Source of the DNA: Zopfochytrium polystomum
Taxonomy: Eukaryota; Chytridiomycota; Chytridiomycetes; Chytridiales; Chytridiaceae
DNA length: 64,000 bases
Direction: 5' to 3'
Assembly (NCBI GenBank): GCA_025765615.1
Contig: JAIVFJ010000006.1
Span: 248,001-312,000 of the forward strand
Shown: piece after piece, positions 60,194 to 64,000 of the stretch
Numbering within the stretch: the stretch's first letter is position 1
Layout of the letters: every line of letters starts with the position of its first letter
Notes under the pieces: generated by a model
What the model saw: only the letters and a program-made list of their open reading frames with translations
Database searches by the model: none
What the model was told of the DNA's origin: nothing
Made by a program: the position numbers and the translations under genes

Positions 60194-61504
60194 ATGCTTT
60201 CATTAAATCCCAAGGACGAAGCAATTTCTCCCTCGCCACCTCCCCTCCAAATTCCAAGTCGAGAACGTCTGCTGTCGGCAGTCCGCTCGCTTCCCCTTTA
60301 TTTGGGCTGCCTCGGACGCATTGCTCAAAGCGCGCCGAGAGGCACCTTGCGGGCTGTGCTTCCGACTGCAGTGGCCTCGTTGCAGCGGTTTTGGTATTCC
60401 ATTGGCTGGGCTCGCTTTAGCGATATCTCACTATCGATGGCCTTGCCGATACTTTGACATTATCGGCCGGCCGCTGTTGATTCACAACGGTTGAAGAACT
60501 TGGTGACGAAGCTGGCGACTCGTCCACATCGCGCTGGCTTATCATGGAAGCGCGTTCTTTCGGACCAAAAATCTATCGGACTTAACGATATTCCTTACTT
60601 TACCTCGTATCATCCTCTCCCTCGCCAAGTCACCACGCCATTTCGTGAATTCCTAGAGCCGGCCTTCGATGCAATCCATACGACTTCGTACTTGCCATGC
60701 CGCAACCCGTATTTTCTGAGGATTCTTATCGCCGCACTGAAAGCCGTTTTTGGTATTACTGTGATTATACTTGCGTGACAGAGACTTCTTCCTGCAAGGG
60801 TGGTTCACCGAAGGCGGAGTGACATTCGGCTGGCACGGGCTCCATTTTCATCACTGTCGCCTGCCTGGGGATTATCGAGGTCTCACCTAACGGATGGTCG
60901 TAATACAGCGACGTGACATTCGATGATAATGGTCGCTGTCATCGACGATCCGGAGTTCGAAGCAGACGAAACTCCTGCCATCTGGCACACAGAAGCGCCG
61001 CAAAGACTGATTGCTGGTGATGGTTGCTCTGATGAAGAGCTTTCTGCCGAATCTGATGACTCTGATTCCACAAGCTGGCGAATCAAGGAAGCGTGTGCAA
61101 TCGGACTGCTTCAATTGTTTGGACTCGATCGGCCGAGGCGGCTTATAACGGAAAGGCCAGCAAACGGCGAGAATGTCCAGCTGCAGAGCTTTATTTCTTC
61201 TGATTTGCGCCTATTTTCCATCAGAATAACTGAAATGCAAAGCGAACGGCAGCACGATGAGGAATCATCGGAAGCTTTTGTTTTTGCAATTCCTCCAACA
61301 AGTGGTGTCGACGAGAGCGGGGTTGCGAACGAACGCACCGCAGCGTCCCCTGTGTCTCCGGCGATGAACGAGGTTGTGCCACTTCCTTTGGACGGCCCCA
61401 ACGCTGCCTCCCAAGCAGAGGGGTCTCCATTACTGGTGAGCTCCAACGCCTCGTCTGGTTGGTGCTCTCCAACAAGCGAGATGACGCTCAGCAGCATTTT
61501 CTAA
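60194..61504 (+). CDS. Uncharacterised coding-like region, probably broken or wrongly spliced
   Basis: Three protein-like pieces lie in order on the plus strand. The first (60194-60457) begins with ATG and reads LLSAVRSLPLYLGCLGRI and RFWYSIGWARFSDISLSMA. It ends at a TGA. The same frame then continues from 60458 to 60778 (YFTSYHPLPRQVTTPFREF, then a hydrophobic end ILIAALKAVFGITVIIL). A different frame over the TGA reads FDIIGRPLLIHNG, which also looks real. The third piece (60923-61504) has an acidic/Ser-rich sequence (DEELSAESDDSDS) and a Pro/Ser tail. They may be exons of one membrane protein gene with introns I failed to place, or a decaying gene. I recognise no family. Confidence 0.35.
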
Positions 61505-63095
61505 TCAGAGCAAATGCCGCACAATCGGCGGCTCGAATTCTCCACGCATCGGGGATATGCCGCGATTGGGGCTAAGCGCATACGCTGTGCTGGAAGGACA
61601 GCGAGACGTGGCGAACTGGGAGAAGACGAAAATGCTTCAGGGTCCGTTTGAGTCTGTCTCGGGCCAATTGCTCTCAAGTTTGAAATTCCCGCCGTCAAGC
61701 CTTCGTATTTTACGGAACGGCCTTTCGTAACTAAGCCAACCTGGACGCGACACCATTTCTTTTGAGGCATTCCCTTGGACGCATCCCTTCTGTCATGCAA
61801 CTATGCAGGAGAAGCGACACTGAATGTGAATTTTTTTTTCGGACTGCTGACCTGGTTGAGAACGAGAAAATGAATACGAAAAACTCCGATTTTTGGTGTT
61901 CGGTGAGGTTGGGTGAAATGGGACCCTGGTCTGGTGATTTGGCAAAAGCCGTGATACCCGGGATTCGGGTTCGAACAGGCATAGCCGACGGTTCTGTTGA
62001 GAGGCTTACGATGCCACAACAGTAGCAGGAGATAAGCGAGCACCCGGCATTCACAAATTTCGACATACGAAAAGGCCGTCTGTGAGTGCGGCAAAAAAAA
62101 AGAGAAAAAGGGAGAACAAAAGCACGCTGCAAACCAATGCGCCTCCAATCTGTCACGATTCACCATATAATATTGAATGAGTAAAAATCCGGTTCGTGGG
62201 CTTTTTGAACTTTTTGCATACAGTTTGTCCTAGCAAACGACGAGATGTTGCACTTCGGCCCACTGAATTTTAATGCGCATCCCTTCGCCGTGGACTTGAC
62301 TGGGATGCAAGATCGAGAGGGGAAGGGGTTGAAAGTCAGTAGTATTGTGTGGGTGTGGAAATATCGGGGGCTGTTGTGCTTGGTGGCGATGGAGGAAGCG
62401 AAGGAAAGCGCACCGGTCGCTAGCACAAAAACAGTAACGCTAACGAGGAACAAGGACAGCGTCGGAACGCGCCTCAGCTGCTGCTTCCGCAACTTCAGTC
62501 GCTACTCGTTTTCGCAACCACACACAAACACAAACACACACACACACACTCTCTCTCTCTCACTCACTCACTCTCTCTCGCTCTCTCTCTCTCTCACCCC
62601 CTCGTCTCCCTCTAACTCATAGACACAAGCACTCAATTCCAAATCAATTTGCTGGCTAAAGCACTCTTAATGGGAGTTCCACTGATGTGGCCCTTTAAGA
62701 ACAATCATCATATCTACCATTTCGTGTGAGGAGTGCACTTAGGGAGTGCACTTGTTTGTTTTCTTGCTGTTTTCATGAACAAAAGTCCAGTTGCGCACCT
62801 CCAAGTCTTTTCTGTTCTTTACTCTTCTTTCCCTACTTTTTTTTGCCAGAGACTGCACACCAACGGTGTGTGACATCATATCGCAGTTAACAAAATCAGT
62901 TACATACATTTTTTTGAGCAGGATATCAATATATTCTTACACACCAAAAACCTTTTTTTAATAGGTAATTTCGGCGGCTTAGTGTCCCTGAGGGGTGCGA
63001 AGAGGCGAGTCTCCCTCGGAGCCAATCAGCTTGTGTGCGGCCCCACATGCCGCTGGCCACCTCTCTGTCTCTCTGTCTCTCTCTCTCTCTCGCTC

Positions 63096-63135
<40 letters not shown>

Positions 63136-63168
63136 TCTGTCTCCATCTGCGACAAAACATGTGTAAAA

Positions 63169-63169
<1 letters not shown>

Positions 63170-63199
<30 letters not shown>

Positions 63200-63217
63200 G
63201 CCTGTCTGCCTGTCTGC
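63170..63217. repeat. (TGTC)n microsatellite
   Basis: TGTC units with a few CTGC variants near the 3' end. It resembles the tract at 33029-33103, and the GACA tract at 4000-4095 is its complement. Confidence 0.93.
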
Positions 63218-63309
63218 CGGCCTTCCCGGCTGGACAGCGGAGCACACTGGCCGCAAAATGCTCATCTTGTTTTTCGTTTCGTTTCCGCCACAGCCGCCGG
63301 CAACGCCTC

Positions 63310-63348
<39 letters not shown>
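63310..63348. repeat. (GCC)n trinucleotide repeat
   Basis: About 13 GCC units in probable non-coding upstream sequence. Confidence 0.9.
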
Positions 63349-63698
63349 AAGCCGCCCCTATCTTGGCCTTTCCAAGCATTTCACTCACTCCGTCACCCAT
63401 CCAATCAGTCGCTCACACACAGCAACGCACGCATCCGTCCCAGCCTTTCAACTTTTGGCCCATGGTCTCTGCGCCATCTTCGGCGTGGCTGCTGGGCCGC
63501 AATACATCACTTTTCTCCGCCTCCCACCTTGCGCACCGAGGCTCTCGATCGGCTCCCAAGTCGCAGTTGCCTTCTCCAACGTGTGCTGCTGGCTTATCGC
63601 CGCCCATTTCAAGTGCAGCGCGAAGTTGTGCTGTATCCCTTTCAGTCACTTTCGACTCTATCCCATCTTTGGCTCGGGGGCGGATTTGTTCGCCGGCG

Positions 63699-64000
63699 AT
63701 GCCGATTCGCACCTGCGCCGCTATCTTGTTGCTACTCGTGCGATCTTCAGTTGCCCAAACAATGCCGTCATCGACGGCATCACCTAATGCTGCAGATTCT
63801 AACGGTGTTGGGGGAGATACAATGAGTATCGCCAGTGGGGTCGGTGGCATCGTTGTTGGTCTGCTCGTAGCCGCCTCATTGGGGTCAATCGCCTTGTTCT
63901 TCTTGAAAACTTATCTGAAGAAATTGCGAGCGGGCGAGCCGCAAAAGCAAGGCGTAACACCCTCCACTTTCGCTGTCGACGTTGGATACGCGGAATATCC
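63699..64000 (+). CDS. Type I membrane protein, 3' partial
   Basis: The frame opens at ATG 63699 and runs off the right edge (100 codons visible). It starts with a clear signal peptide (MPIRTCAAILLLLVRSSVA, cleavage likely after SVA or SVAQ). A short Ser/Thr/Asn-rich ectodomain of about 30 residues follows, then a transmembrane helix (GGIVVGLLVAASLGSIALFFL) and a basic stop-transfer segment (KTYLKKLRAG). The cytoplasmic part begins KQGVTPSTF. This is the layout of small fungal surface sensors or anchored proteins, but I recognise no family. The open frames that overlap it in other phases have no such organisation. Confidence 0.65.
   Translation, partial: MPIRTCAAILLLLVRSSVAQTMPSSTASPNAADSNGVGGDTMSIASGVGGIVVGLLVAASLGSIALFFLKTYLKKLRAGEPQKQGVTPSTFAVDVGYAEY

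Larger units (their letters stand above)
61505..63698. other. 2.2-kb repeat-rich intergenic region
   Basis: It includes compound (CA)n(CT)n DNA at about 62521-62597, a (CT)n tract at 63063-63132, a (TGTC)n tract at 63170-63217 and a (GCC)n run at 63310-63348. A tandem GAGTGCACTT pair lies near 62732-62752. No convincing gene is present. The last about 600 bp should be the promoter and leader of the gene at the right edge. Confidence 0.55.

Noticed and set aside
63455..63825. Plus-strand frames of up to 276 codons overlapping the right-edge gene
   Set aside because: They run through CT, TGTC and GCC repeats and lack organised domains. The frame from 63699 has a signal peptide and a transmembrane helix.

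Overview
The window is GC-rich eukaryotic DNA, most likely from a zoosporic (chytrid-type) fungus. The evidence for this is as follows. Genes carry short introns of about 40-150 bp with GT..AG ends. One gene encodes a fungal Zn2Cys6 transcription factor. The largest gene encodes CFAP47, a protein of motile cilia and flagella that only flagellated lineages keep. Intergenic DNA is full of simple repeats ((CT)n, (CA)n, (TGTC)n, (GACA)n and poly-A/T). All gene models below were spliced by eye from reading-frame continuity and splice signals, with no transcript data. I see no rRNA, convincing tRNA or CRISPR array.

Layout, left to right: the 3' part of an ankyrin-like membrane protein gene (+); a secreted S1/P1-type nuclease with a C-terminal cysteine module (-); a DUF1475-like multipass membrane protein with two similar halves (+); a 3.4-kb repeat-rich gap with a possible solo LTR; an F-box protein (+); a five-exon cytochrome P450 (+); a membrane protein with 11 tandem cysteine-rich repeats (-); a 12.4-kb, about 21-exon CFAP47 gene (-); a bestrophin/UPF0187-type anion channel (-); and a membrane-anchored Dcr2-like metallophosphatase (-). 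Divergent from the phosphatase is a single-pass proline-rich membrane protein (+).

The right half holds a five-exon Zn2Cys6 transcription factor with a Gln/His-rich N-terminal region of about 490 residues (+); a 5-kb gene desert with decayed mobile-element-like DNA, a WD40 fragment and a hairpin element; a four-exon SH3-like protein with a His-rich repeated tail (+); a head-to-head pair of ABCG-type half transporters; a coding-like but broken region; and, at the right edge, the start of a type I membrane protein gene.

There are no operons and the genes do not form one obvious pathway. Shared themes are the cell surface and secretion (nuclease, Cys-repeat protein, two transporters, phosphatase, several membrane proteins) and the flagellum (CFAP47). 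The two divergent ABCG genes are the best candidates for co-regulation and for forming a heterodimer. I did not find a clear undescribed multi-gene system. The most unusual items are the Cys-repeat receptor-like protein, the ABCG pair with long glycosylatable loops, the nuclease-Cys-module fusion and the odd splice sites in CFAP47.
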